Below the pieces are notes generated by a model. The model worked only from the letters and a program-made list of their open reading frames with translations, was not told the origin of the DNA and did not search any database. Made by a program: the position numbers and the translations under genes. A stretch of 64,000 nt of DNA from Azolla caroliniana. Lineage: Eukaryota > Polypodiophyta. The DNA lies in contig JBHGNT010000010.1 of the NCBI GenBank assembly GCA_043228905.1, forward strand, positions 7,626,001-7,690,000, written 5' to 3'. This document shows, piece by piece, positions 43,730-55,550 of this stretch (its first letter is position 1; every line of letters begins with the position of its first letter).

Positions 43730-44263
43730 CTAGCTAGTTAACTCTTGTTTCGAGACCAAATAAAGGAGAGCCGAATGATCAACATGAAATGTAAACGTTT
43801 TCCCCAAAAGATAGTGTCGGAACTTATTGACACTATAGATCATTCCTAAAGCTTCCCTCTCAGTGGTAGAGTAATTTGTTTCTGTTGTCGAAAGTTTCCG
43901 ACTCGCATAGTAAACTGGCCTATACCAATTCGGTTTGGTTAATTGAATTAATACACTTCCGATTGCGATGTCCGATGCGTCGACAAAAACATGGAATGGC
44001 TTATTCCAATCAGGTGGTTGAACGACTAGAACTTTGGACAACATTTTCCTCAGACAATCATAGGCATCCTATTCGACACTTTTCCACTGAAAAGGAACCT
44101 TGTGTACTGTTGTATGTAAGGGAATGGTGATATCTGCAAGATATCTTATCATTCGGCTGTGCCACCGAATCTGCCCCAAAAACCGACTCAGAGCTTTAGA
44201 ATTTGTGGGTGCCGGTGGTTCGAGTATGGCTTTAACCTTGTTAGAGTCCACTGCAATTCCTTC
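43730..44263 (-). pseudogene. G2 RNase H
   Basis: SNKVKAILEPPAP and RFLGQIRWHSRMIRYLADI are the RT-RNase H tether. After a stop at 44069-44071 follow HVFVDASDIAIGSVLIQLT (first catalytic Asp), TTEREALGMIYSVNKFRHYL (Glu) and FTFHVDHSALLYL (Asp). Same order as G3. Confidence 0.85.
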
Positions 44264-45241
44264 CTAACTGACAATATGGCCTAATAATGTGCCACTAGTG
44301 ACCCTGAATGCACATTTAGCCGGATTTAAAATAAGTCGGCCTTCCCGAGATTTCTCCAAACATAGTCGTAAATGCTCAAAATGTTCGGTTTTTCGACTAT
44401 AAACAACAAAATCATCCAAAAATACTTGCATAAAGGCTGGAATGTAATTCCCAAATATTTCCTGTATCACTCTTTGAAATGTTGTCGGAGCGGTCTTCAA
44501 GCCAAACATCATTGCTACTGCAACAAACACTCCCCATTCTGTAACAAAAGTTGTCTTTTCCTGATCTTCTGGATTCATCGAAACCTGATTATAACCACTA
44601 AAACCATCTAGGAAACTATATACTTCATGGCCAGCTACCACATCCAATATACTATCCGTAAATGGTAATGGAAACACGTCTGTAACGGTAGCTGCATTTA
44701 ATTTCCAGTAGTCGACACATACCCGAATTTTGCCATTCTTTTTCGAAACCACGACGATTGGACTTAACCATGTCGATTTTTTCACCGGATGAATAAACCC
44801 TACTTTCAAAAGTTTATCTATTTCTTCTTTAACTTTAATAGCATAATTAGGATTTAATCGGTACCTGCTTTGTTGAACTGCCTTTGCATCCTTATGAAGG
44901 TTAATTTGATGTTGACAAAAAGCTGGATCTAGTCCCTTCATATCTTCAAAAGACCAGGCAAAGACATCCTTATATTGCTTTAATAATGCGGTTAACCTTT
45001 GTTTGTCCGCTTCTACCATTTCCTTAGTAATGAGTACTATTTTCAACTCATTGTCCCCATTTCCTTCTACCAAATTTATTTCCTCCAATGCTGAAGCTTT
45101 AACTCGTTGGGACACTTTCATCTCTCTATCGGTAGCTTCTTGTTGGAGTCGTATTTCCTTAATTGCTTGCTCATCTATATGCAATTCCTCCTGGGAATCC
45201 ACATAGGGCGTCAAGGCTTGTAAAATATAGACTTCAAACAA
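44264..45241 (-). pseudogene. G2 reverse transcriptase
   Basis: Open over 325 codons. DVFAWSFEDMKGLDP, YRLNPNYAIKVKEEIDKLLK, VVVSKKNGKIRVCVDYWKLN, HEVYSFLDGFSGYNQV, FGLKTAPTTFQRVI, active site FLDDFVVYSRK and NPAKCAFRV. Catalytic residues present. The TAA at 44264-44266 separates it from RNase H in the same frame. Confidence 0.9.
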
Positions 45242-45271
45242 AGGAATGACATTCAGATTATCATCAAAATA

Positions 45272-45806
45272 CTAATTTTCTTTGACCTCATCTAATCCTT
45301 CCATCATATTGACGGACTCAGTATATACAAGCAAACACTGTTTGCTTGTCGCCACCTTGTTCTGTGTTGAAACCCGAATTTTCGTTTTGCCTTTTCTAGA
45401 TGTTAGTTGATTCTGATTCCAATTCTGCTTGATGTTAGCAATTTTTAACCACAGACGTCCTAATAACAAAGGATATGCACCAAGAGCTTCCAAATGAAGA
45501 ATAATTGCTGATATCAGAAAACTATGGCGGAGTAACCCAATTGGTCATACCGTAGTGGTATCCGCCATTCTAAGCCAAAATGGGCAAGCTTCCCATTTAG
45601 TAATTCCTAACCTATCACAGGTGGTTTTATTAATGACATTCACTCCTAAGCCACCATCGATAATCGTATTTTCGATTTCCTAACCCTGAATTATTACCTT
45701 AATTTATGGATTTTGCTCATCCATGATTGAAGGACTATTGCTCGACTGACTATAATTTATTGATACTTGTTCTGACCCCTTTTGGGCAATCAATGTCGCT
45801 ACTTTT
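45272..45806 (-). pseudogene. G2 protease region
   Basis: Downstream of the G3 insertion the minus strand reads VATLIAQKGSEQ, then IIDGGLGVNVINKTT (active site D-G-G) and CDRLGITKWEACPFWLRM. Stops precede EALGAYPLLLGRLWLKIANI. The D-G-G block aligns with Y-G-G-S-G in G3. Confidence 0.75.
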
Positions 45807-46255
45807 TGTTAATCCTTAGGGCCAGACAATGGCCTAACACAGGGTGTCTCCGGAAGACACTTCACCAAAGGGGTGTTACGGCGAGCTAACTTAAGACACA
45901 ATGATTAATCCGACTTAATTGGCTACTTAGCAATAAGGCATTCAATTAATACACACGTAAGATATAACAATTAATACAAAACGGTAATCAATACGTGAAG
46001 ATAAAACAAGAAGCTTATATTAATTCTCCGTTAAAGTTATACATTGTAACCGGGTCTTTATATAGGTCACCGATGCTTCATACAAAACGGTGCCAACCGA
46101 CACCTGTTCGAAACCGGTGAGGATCCGGATCGGCATATCGATTCTGGTCTGTCCATTCACAACATACTTATAATCTACTTTACTTAATTAGAATATATTC
46201 CGAATAACCATCCCTTTCACATTTTGGTCTCTGCTCCTTTGTCGGCCGGGTAACA
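45807..46255 (-). repeat. G3 3-prime LTR (449 bp)
   Basis: Minus strand TGTTACCCGG...GGATTAACA; TATA box CCTATATAAAG on the minus strand near 46058-46068. Confidence 0.93.
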
Positions 46256-49086
46256 CATGGCACGCCTGTGGGACAATACCTTGTATGTTGAATCCCACTA
46301 TCCGGCCCTTAGCCTTCGTCCAAGCTATCCAGAATACTCTGCTCCAGGGTATCCAATGGTTGTTCGGAACTCTATTGTTGCTACTACTACTACTGCTGTT
46401 GTGGCTGCTATGGCTGCGGCTCCTCCGACTGTTGCTCCTGAGAGGGCGTCTGCTCGGCTCCCGGTACCAGCGGTTGTGGTAGTGATTCCTCCGTTAGCTG
46501 CTTCGTTGGATTTGATTCCGGTTGACTCGCCCCGGCCTTGTCTCCATCCGGTCCTTTCTCCAGTGATGGCTCCTCATCGCTAAGGTTGACGATCGCCACC
46601 TGCTTTGCTTCTTCTCTCTGTAGCCTGGTCCGCTCATAGCTCTCAAACTGTATTTGAGCATCCAGTCGATCATCATCTAGCTATGCTACAAGTTACCGGA
46701 CCACTGCTGACTGCTCCTCCGCCAGAGTTACAAAATCGTCGACTAACTCATCTCTTACGGCGGTGAAGTCCTCCTTTGTTAGCATGTAGCAGTCGTCGGC
46801 ATCCTTCTGCAAGTTTTCCGCGTCCGCCCGTAGCAACTGGAGCTCGGTTGTGTGCTTTGCCCATTTGTCCCACCATTGCGCGGAGCTTTCGTCAATCAAG
46901 CGTTTGCCCTTGTTCCTCCATGCCTGGACAATGAACTGGATCTGCTCCAATCCCATCTTTGATTTGTCCTCCGCGGCTTCCCGTTCGTCCTTCAACTGCT
47001 TGATGAGTGCCACCGTATCCACCTCCTGCTCCCGATAATGTGACAGTTGGGTTTGATAGGTGTTCTGTAGCCTTTGCAAGACCATCGTTGCTCTTTCCTT
47101 CTCTTCATAATGCTGCTTATGGAGCTCCATCCGTTCTTCTGTGGCTTCCTCTAGCAGCGTGGTTCTTTCAGCCCGTTCCTCCGCCAGCACCGTCTCAACT
47201 CGATGCACCTCCTGCCGGAGCTTTGCCATCTTCTCCTATTGTTTCTTATGTTCTGTATCTAGGTGCTTGTAGTCCCAGTGCAGGTGCTCAAAATCATCGG
47301 TCTTCTGCTTCAGCTTTTGGTTAAGTTGCCGGCGAGCGCGGTTTTCCTGATCCTTTTGTTGACGGAGTTCTTCTTTAAGTCTTTCGATCTCGGTTTCCGC
47401 CATCCGTCGCAGCTTCTCCTTTTCTTGTAGCGCCTTCTCTTTCTCCTCCTTCAGCAAGTCATAGGCCTGATGTCCTTTCCGCAGATTCTCTTCTGCCGGA
47501 CGGAGGTTCTCAGCAGTCTTTCGTTGCTCTTCTTTTGCCACTTTCTTCAAGTCCCGCTCGCGGGTGCGTAATGCTTCCTGTGCGGCCAATTCATCTCTCA
47601 GTTCAGCAAGTTCTTTTGCTTGCGCCGCCACTATCTCCGGGACTAGTTCCGTCTCCGGGGTCTTATTGCTATGTACAGGTGTCAAGGTTTCTTTATTCTG
47701 TACATCGACCGGAGTCACCGGTGCTTGGAGCTATGGTCCGGTTAAGGCGATTTTGGCCAATTCTTCTGTGGCCAGGTCCAAGTCTTGTTCTAGGCTCCAG
47801 ATCCTTGACTGGGCCGTCTCTAGTTCTCCGATTGTGATGAGCAACCGGTCCATCTGCGCTTTCTTTTCCGCCTCGACGTAGTGTACTACGCTGGCAATCA
47901 GTTCTCCAATCCACCGGAGCCATTGGCTGCTGGTGCCTTGTTGTTGCGTCTACACAGAGGGTTGGCTGTTGGTGTCGTTGGCCAGTGGTCGGTTTTGTCC
48001 GGTTGCGTCGAGCTGCAACTCTGGCTCTTGTTGGTGACCACTTTGCCTTTCTAGTTGCGGCTCCGTTGGCCGCTCTGCCTCTGAATGCTCTTGGCATGCC
48101 GGTGGGGTAGGCAATTGTACTTCCGGCGCTTGAATTTCGGGTCTTGCGATATCCGGACCCACCGGTAGAGGTTGTTGTGCAGGGAGCTCTGTGACCAGTT
48201 CTGTCCGAACTGGTTTTGGCTCCATCCTTGGTGCGGGCTGCTCAGTGCGGGGTACAGGCGTTCCATCCTTCTTTGGGTCTGAACGCTCCCTGGCATGTTC
48301 GAAGGTGCTTGCCTTCTAGCGCCGTTGGAGGTGCTCTAACGGTTCCTCCTCCGCTTCCTCATCTTGAGTCCCGATGTTGATTTTCGCTGCCAAGGGGTCC
48401 GGTGCTTGTTGAACCGATCGGCTACGCCTGATCTTGATTGGCCGTACCGGTGGCTCCTCCTGAGTTTCCACCTGCCGCTTCCTATTGGCGCGCTCCTTTG
48501 CCGCTTGGTCCATGTCGGCCACCTTCCCTTTGGTTTCCTTAGAAGCCAACAACTGCTACCGTTTCGAGGCCGTTTTCGGGTGCCTTTGGTTGGTCTTCCC
48601 CGCTTCGTGGTCTTGACGGGCTCGATACGTGGCGCCAATAGGGCGAGCCATTGCGCCACTGCCGTCCATATCTTCCGACCCTCTTTGCCTCTGACAGACT
48701 CGATGGCCGCACAAAGGCCATCCGCAATCAGTATCGCCCAGTCCACCTTTACGCCTTCATATGTGGCTATGATTAAGCCGGCCCGGTTCTGGGGCATGCA
48801 TGGGGGTCGAGGGTATACATGTCCAAATTCATGGAGTACACGGGCAATCTCTCGAAAGAGTGGATCTTCGTCGCCCTGTGTCTGGTAGGCCTTGCTTGGC
48901 TGCTTTAGAGAGTGCTTGGCAGTCCATGGCTTCGTCGAGGTCGGTGAGCGCTGCTGAGGGTTGTGTGTGAGGAGTCTCTGTGTGCATGGGCTCGCGTCTG
49001 CTGATCTTCAATCGCCTGTTTGCGTTTTTGCTCCTTTGTTCACGAAATGTGAGGGTTTCTATGTGGTGGGGGTTTTCTTGTTGCAT
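46256..49086 (-). pseudogene. G3 accessory ORF downstream of pol
   Basis: Long frame from ATG 49086 interrupted by several stops. N-terminus FREQRSKNANRRLKISRR as in G1 (FREHRALNTQRRIQMIRR). About 80 residues are missing between LSKAAKQ and YQTQGD compared with G1. A second frame at 48888-48600 carries the rest of the N-terminal domain: ATYEGVKVDWAILIADGL and WTAVAQWLALL. Then a basic segment, a Pro/Gln-rich linker and long coiled coils (EELAAQEALRTRERDLKKVA; KALQEKEKLRRMAETEIERL; QLKDEREAAEDKSKMGLEQI; WWDKWAKHTTELQLLRADAE). It ends with an acidic tail (LSDEEPSLEKGPDGDK) and, in another frame, GIVPQACHVLPG crossing into the LTR. Confidence 0.75.
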
Positions 49087-49315
49087 GTTGGCGCCTGTTT
49101 TTCCTTACCCGCGCGTGTGCACGTCGTGTACTAAAATAGAATGTCGTGCCATGCGGCGGCGGTTTAATACCCTATTAATAGCTCACTATGTACCTTTTCA
49201 AAGTGCCTGTTCACTCCTTGTTTTTGCATGTGTCCGTTCACCCCTCGCCCTTGCATGATTTACTTTGATTTTATTTGATTTGATTTTATTTATTTTTTAT
49301 ATAAAAGTGGTTTTG
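49087..49315 (-). other. G3 spacer between pol and accessory ORF
   Basis: About 230 bases, AT-rich near 49262-49310, no ORF. Equivalent to the spacers in G1 and G2. Confidence 0.5.
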
Positions 49316-50426
49316 CTAATTCGGAACTGGTCCCACTGGACCCCTATCCGGATTGTGGTCCTTGCGGGCCGTTGGACTGCTTGCCGTCGCTTCCGACTTA
49401 CTGGTGTCCGGTTCTGTATCGCCCTTCATTTGTTCAAATGGGTTTCTTCGCATGGGTCCATTGTATGGTTTGAGTCGGAACCCATTGACCCATTTACCCA
49501 GAACCTCGCCGGCAAGTGTCCCTAATTGGTAGGAACCGTTGAACTCACGCGTAATCCAGTATGGTCCGGTCGACCGAAACCGTAGCTTTCTCGGCATCTT
49601 ACCCATCTGGGTCTGGAACACGAGTACTGGCTTACCGATTCCGAACATCTTTTCGTTCCCTTTTCGGTGACGATCCACGAACGCTTTCCTTCGCCGCTGC
49701 TCCAGTTCTAGGTGCATGATGCTGGCTAGCTGGTGTTCTTCCAATTCGCACAGCGCTTAACCGAATCGGTTCCAATTCCTTCTCATTTAGGCGTTCCCGA
49801 ATCTGTATTCGTAAAGTCGGTACCTAGAATTCTACCGGCATCACTGCTTCCAATCCGAATGCTAGGCGAAACGGTGTGGTGCGGATACTCGTCTTATATG
49901 TCGTTCAGTAGGCCCAGAGCGCACTGTTCAACTTTGTATCCCAATCCGTTCGGTTCTCATTGACGATTTCCCGCAGGATGTTGTGTAGTGTTTTATTTGT
50001 TGACTTTGCTAATCCGTTGCCTTGCGGATAATAGGGAGTGCTCCGTTTGTGCACCACCGCATAAAATGTCGTCAAACTTTCCACTACTTGCCCTAAGAGG
50101 TGCCCACCTTGGTCACTTATGAGCTCTATCAGACATCCATACCAGCACCAGATGCATTCATATAAAGATTTTGTCGTGGATGCCACGGTGTTGTCGCGTA
50201 GTGCTTTCACTTCCACCCATTTCGTGTAGTAATCCGTAGCGAAAATCACGTACCGGTTGCCGGTTCTCATGGCCGGTGGTTTGAATGGACCGACAAAATC
50301 CAGCCCCCATTTCTGAAATGGTTCTAATGGTAGCATGGGCTGGTAAGGCATTCTGGCTTGTTCGGTTAGTTGGCCCATTCGTTGACATAGGTCACATTCT
50401 TTAGCGTACTGGACTACATCCTTCAA
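49316..50426 (-). pseudogene. G3 integrase
   Basis: CDLCQRMGQLTEQARMPYQP, FQKWGLDFVGPFKPPA (first Asp), YVIFATDYYTKWVEVKALRD, IELISDQGGHLLGQ (second Asp) and TPYYPQGNGLAKSTNKTLHN, where Lys stands at the expected Glu. A frameshift near 49900 leads to the C-terminal domain GIGKPVLVFQTQMGKMPRKL, STGPYWITREFNGSYQLGTL and GKWVNGFRLKPY. Ends VPN at 49316. No chromodomain. Confidence 0.85.
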
Positions 50427-52173
50427 TGTTGTCGGCCACCATAGTCCGCTCTACCATATTTTCCTTGCCGTAGCGTCTCCGGCATAATGTCCTCCAGCCA
50501 CACCGCAGTGTGCTTCGAGCAATATTATTCCCTTTTCGTCGTTGCGCACTGCACGACGCCATATGCCATCTGCGCCTTTGTGGTACAGTGTGTCTTGTAA
50601 TAGGCAGTAGTGTCGGCTTTGAAGCTAAGAGTTTCCTTTTGTCTCTGTTCATCTCCTCCGGAGGTGAACCGGTGCTCAGAAATTGGTGCATGTTGGTGAG
50701 CCACTTGTCTTCCTCTGTGACCGTACTATCGGATGTCGTTTCTGTTGTGACTCTAAACAGCTCTGCATCCGGAAAGTCGTCTGGGACTCCGTCACCGGTT
50801 TCGCTGGAATCTAACCAGCGTAAATAGTTTGCTACCGCATGTTGTATGCCAGGTCGGTGGAATATCTCGAACTCGAATTCTTGCAATAGTAACGTCCACT
50901 GGGCCAGCTTACCGGTGAGTGATGCTTTGGACACCAACTAGAGAAGTGCCGAATGATCTACGTGAAAGGAAAATTTCCTTCCCAATAGATAGTGTCTAAA
51001 CTTGGTGACATTGTAGATCATACCCAAAGCCTCCCTTTCCGTCGTGGAATAATTACGTTCTGCTTGGGACAGCTTCCGGCTGGCATAATAGACTGGCCGG
51101 TACCATTTCGGCTCTGTAAGTTGCATCAACGCGCTTCCGATTGCGATGTCGGACGCGTCAACGAACACATGGAACTCTTTAGACCAATCCATAGGTTGCA
51201 CCACCGGCACTTGTGACAATAGTACTTTTAGTGCCCGATAAGCCTTGTCTTCTGTGTCCGTCCATCGAAAAGGTGTCCGATGTACCGCGGCATGCAGTGG
51301 TGTAGCCAGGTCTGCCAAATACCGGAGCATTCGGCTGTGCCACCGAATTTGTCCTAAGAACTGGCTTAGTGCCTTTGTCGTGGCTGGTGCCGGTGCCTCC
51401 AGGATTGCTTTTACTTTGTCCGAATCCACTGCGATACTGTCCTTGCTCACTATGTGGCCCAGTAACGTTCCGTTGTTTACTCCAAACATGCATTTTGCCG
51501 GGTTCAGGCTTAGTCGGTATCCCCTACATTTCTCTAGACATAGTCGGAGATGCTGAAGGTGATCCCCTTCTTGGCTATAAACAGCGAAGACGTCCAAGAA
51601 CACCTGCATGAATGCCGGAATGAATTCTCCAAAAATCTCCATGATCATACGCTGGAAGGTTGCCGACGCCGTTTTCAGTCCGAACATCATCACTACGGCA
51701 ACAAAGACTCCCCACTTGGTGACCAAAGCGGTTTTCTCCTAGTCGGTGGGGTGCATCCGGATCTGATTATAGCAGTTGAAACCGTCCAGAAAACTGTAGA
51801 CCTCATGACCGGTAACCGCATCCAGGACTCCATCCGTGAATGGAAGTGGGAAGGCGTCTGTTACCATAGCCGCATTCAATTTCTGGTAGTGGACGCACAC
51901 TCTTATCTTACCGTTCTTTTTGGGTACTACGACTATCGGGCTGAGCCATGTGGCTTTCTTTACCAGTCGGAAGAAGCCCACTCTTAGCAACTTGTCGATT
52001 TCTTCTTTGACTTTTGCTCTGTAATTGGGGTTCATCCGGTAACACCGTTGCGCTACCGGTTTGGCGTCTTTACTCAGATGTATCTGGTGTTGATACAACT
52101 GAGGATCGAGTCCCGACATGTCCTCGTAGGACCAGGCGAACACATCGCGAAATTCTTTTAGGAGTGTGATCAT
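50401..52173 (-). pseudogene. G3 reverse transcriptase, RNase H and integrase start
   Basis: One frame with TAG stops at 51739-51741 and 50938-50940. RT: DVFAWSYEDMSGLDP, YRMNPNYRAKVKEEIDKLL, VVVPKKNGKIRVCVHYQKLN; the active site reads FLDVFAVYSQ, so the second catalytic Asp is Val. RNase H: HVFVDASDIAIGSALMQLT, TTEREALGMIYNVTKFRHYL, FSFHVDHSALL. Then the linker QEFEFEIFHRPGIQHAVANY and WLTNMHQFLSTGSPPEEMNR; the zinc region begins in a shifted frame. Confidence 0.88.
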
Positions 52174-52308
52174 TATCGTTTTGTTCTACGGGGTCATTTC
52201 CTTGGCGATGTGCACCGATCTTGTGGCCTCTGTGGTACCTAGGTTTACCTCTTCTAGTTGGGATGCTTTCACGCGCTGCGATACTGCCATTTCTTTTTCT
52301 AGTTCCTC

Positions 52309-52860
52309 CTATGTTTGTCGTAATTCCCAGATTGCTTCTTTATCTGATTCCTCGTCGGTCTCGTCCGGTTGCAGTACGTACATTGATACTACTTCAGCTA
52401 CATCAATCTTGAACAAAGGTATGATCTTCAGATTTTCCTGTAAGTATTGATCAACCTCTTCGTCCGCCAATCCTTCCAGCATGTTGACACATTCCGCATA
52501 TAGCAGCGTTGACTCTTTGCCGGTAACGGATCGTGGTTGAGTCGGTACTCGTACTTTCGCTTTTCCACGCTGGAACGTAATTATATTTTTCCTCCAATTT
52601 TGCTTTATGTGTGTTATTTTTAACCAAGGGCATCCCAACAATAGTGGGTACGCTCCCTGAACCTGTAGCTGGAGAACTACTGCGGAAATGCGAAATGTGT
52701 GACCCCCGATGGTCACTTCTAGATCACGTACTAATCCGGTCGGCCGTACTGAGCTTGTGTCCGCCATCCGAAGCCAAAACGGGCACGGTTCCCAGTCCTA
52801 GATTCCTAGAGTGTTACACGTTCGGAGGCTAATCACGTTCACGCCGGATCCTCCATAGAT
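52309..52860 (-). pseudogene. G3 protease region, C-terminal side
   Basis: ADTSSVRPTGLVRDLEVTIG, then AYPLLLGCPWLKITHIKQNW, AECVNMLEGLADEEVDQYLQ. It continues from the active-site block MIIYGGSGVNVISLRT (52800-52860), where Tyr replaces the catalytic Asp seen in G2. Confidence 0.75.
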
Positions 52861-55041
52861 AATCATGCCCGGTAGCTCATTTCCTTTCACGATGGTTGTG
52901 ATTGCCGGACTGCTCGTGTCCACCACTGCCGGTCCTTCCTCCGGATTCGAAAAGAATGCCGGAGTCGGTGGTGTATCGGCTGCCGTCCTTCTTGTCTTCA
53001 GTCCTTCCGTGAAGCGTGGTACCAGTTGCAATAGCCGGCCTAACGGCAGCGTTATTTGGCATTCTTGTAACGCTTGCCAGGTTGGTTTTTCGGGCTGCCC
53101 TGGGCCAGTGAGCTCTTCGGCATTCTCCTTTTGTTGTTCGAGCTCTGCCGCATTCCGCTCATTTGCCTTCTTCACCCATTCGGTTGCCTGCTTCCGGATG
53201 GCTTCTTGAGTTTCCCACTTCGTGGCTTTGCCTTTTGATCTTGTAGTGACTTGTTGTATGTCTGCAACTTCCGCGTCTATCATGTTCACCATTGGTCGCT
53301 TGTCGTAGCTCTTCGCCGGACATTGATTACTATAGTGGCCTTGTTGCCGGAAATAATAGCAATATGGCTTCCGGGTGTTGTTGGATTCGGCGTGTGTGCT
53401 TGGTGGAGGTCCTGTGGTGAGTGCTTGGTTTTGGTCCGGTTGGCTGCTTGGAGCGCCCTTTTTCGGTTCCCGTGGATGACCCCCCTTTTTGTTGAAATGA
53501 TGTTTCTTGAAATTCTTTTTGTTTCGGTAACCTTGACGGTGTTGGTCGTCATACTTGCCATAGTTGTCCCGTCGGTGGTTGTAACCAGGGGAGTGCTCCT
53601 GGTTGTATCTCTCGTACCGTCCATTATAGTCCCGGTATCTATCTTGTCTGTCATACCGGTCATCAATCTCTTCGATCGCTGTACCGAACATCTTGTGCCG
53701 GTCGGTAGCGTTCCTCTCGCCGCCAACGGTCTTCTTCTTCCTCCTGGTTGCTCCGTGGTTCAATTTGCCGGACCGGTGGTGCTTGCCAAATTAACAAGTT
53801 ATACTCACACCGTTCCATTGTGTGACTTCTGGAGTGGCAGAGCAAGCATTGGGAACGCATGGTGCATTCCAGCGCCGAATGTCCGGCATTCAGGCATGTC
53901 GTACATTGAACTGCTTGTCGGAAATGAAGGTCCTCTTCCGTTGGTAGTGCACGCTGAAGTGCGCCCATGGTTAGCCATGAACTTGAGGTTTCCATTTCCC
54001 GAACTCGGTCGATCACTTGATCTATGCTGTTGGTGCGGAAATCAATAACGGTGCACACCGTACGTAAGGGTTCCCGGAGGGCCGCTAAGAATATGGCCTT
54101 TGTTTCTTCCTTCGGTGGTGTTCGGTTGAGCTGACTATGGATCCGCTAGAACCGGATGACAAACTATTGAATGTTCTCCGTTGGTTCCTACCGAATACTG
54201 TAAAATAAGCCTACCATTTCCCGTTGGTCCATCTCCTTGTGGAAGAAATGCAAAAAATTTGTCTTTAATGTTTCAAACGTGGGGATGGTGTTGGGATCTT
54301 GTGTTCGGTGCCATCTCACGGCCGGTCCCTCCAAGGTCATGCCGAACTCTGCTCTTTTTGAGCGTTCCTCTTCGGCTGCATTTAAGCGTTGGGACACATG
54401 GTTCGCCTCCCAGGTCTGTTGAAACGCATGGACGTGGGCTTCCGCGTCCGGATCATCCCGGTATCTAGGATATTGAAACGGCATATCATCGTCTGGTGTC
54501 GATACACGGGCTGGTGGTGTCAATGGTCGTTCCTCCTCTTTTGGTGTCGGAGGCTTCTCCTCCTCGACTTCCGGTGTCAGAGGTCTCTCGTCCTCGACTT
54601 CTGGCTCCGGAGTGTGGTCGACTGCTGGTACCGGAGGTTCCAACCTTGTCAATGCTGGTTCCGGTGTTGGAAAGGTATCCGACTCCTCGTCCTCTGGTCC
54701 GCCTGGGGTTTCGTTACTGCTGCGGTACTTCGTCTGCACGTTGTATTCCCCGTCCGAACCCGATTCAAATGCCGAAAATGCTTGGATTCGCCTTCCCCAG
54801 CTGCCAATGCCTGGAGAAGTGATTCTGCTTCCCAGAGGCTGCTTAGGCTACTTCCTTCGTCCGGGCAGGTGTTTTGTGGTAACCGAAGTGATTCCTTGGC
54901 CACTCTCTGGATCACTTTGGAAAATGAGTGATCCACTCTGATTTCTTCTACCGCTTGCTGGAAAGCCTCTCGCTTCCTCAACCGTTCAGCAAGTCGCCTT
55001 GCTCGCTCCTTAACCGGGTGGTCGTTCGTTGGTCGCGTCAT
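52798..55041 (-). pseudogene. G3 Gag and Gag-protease junction
   Basis: Starts near ATG 55041 (MTRPTNDHPVKERARRLAER), then changes frame. A proline/glutamate-rich repeat follows (PLTPEVEEEKPPTPKEEERP), the capsid core (FGMTLEGPAVRWHRTQ; TLKTNFLHFFHKEMDQREMV) and, after another break, SSWLTMGALQRALPTEEDLH. The linker is Tyr/Arg/Asp-rich (DRQDRYRDYNGRYERYN). The zinc knuckle is CYYFRQQGHYSNQC: Phe replaces the second Cys. Ends with protease start MIIYGGSGVNVI. Confidence 0.82.
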
Positions 55042-55073
55042 CCATTCCCACAGATGTTCGCTACGATTGTGTA

Positions 55074-55089
55074 GGAATCGTGGTCGCCA
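55074..55089 (-). promoter_or_regulatory. G3 primer binding site (candidate)
   Basis: Minus strand TGGCGACCACGATTCC, seven bases after the LTR in the context TTTTTGGCGAC, common among plant gypsy elements. tRNA not identified. Confidence 0.6.
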
Positions 55090-55096
55090 AAAACTG

Positions 55097-55545
55097 TGTT
55101 AATCCTTAGGGCCAGACAATGGCCTAACACAGGGTGTCTCCGGAAGACACTTCACCAAAGGGGTGTTACGGCGAGATAACTTAAGACACAACAATTAATC
55201 CGACTTAATTGGCTACTTAGCAATAAGGCATTCACTTAATACACATGTAAGATATAACAATTAATATAGAACGGTAATCAATACGTGAAGATAAAACAAG
55301 AAGCTTATATTAATTCTCCGTTAAAGTTATACATTGTAATCGGGCCTTTATATAGGTCACCGGTGCTGCATACAAAACGGTGCCAACCGGCACCTGTTCA
55401 GAACTGGTCCGGATCCGAATTGGCATACCGATTATGGTCCGTCCGTTCACTACATAATTATAATCTACTTTACTTAATTAAAATATATTCCGAATAACCA
55501 TCCCTTTCACATTCTGGTCTCTACTCCTTTGTCGGTCGGGTAACA
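55097..55545 (-). repeat. G3 5-prime LTR (449 bp)
   Basis: Same ends as 45807-46255; CTTTT follows. TATA box CCTATATAAAG on the minus strand near 55350-55360. Confidence 0.93.
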
Positions 55546-55550
55546 CTTTT

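Larger units (their letters stand above)
45807..55545 (-). mobile_element. G3: Ty3/gypsy element with accessory ORF, nested in G2
   Basis: Minus strand, two 449-bp LTRs (45807-46255, 55097-55545) about 93% identical by hand count. Perfect target copies CTTTT at 45802-45806 and 55546-55550. Order from the right: PBS, gag, protease, RT, RNase H, integrase, accessory ORF. Same organisation as G2 but different LTR and gag sequences. Confidence 0.93.

Noticed and set aside
46257-46583. Plus-strand Ala/Pro-rich frame next to the G3 LTR
   Set aside because: Antisense to the accessory ORF C-terminus; composition follows from the CAG/CTG-rich coiled-coil codons.
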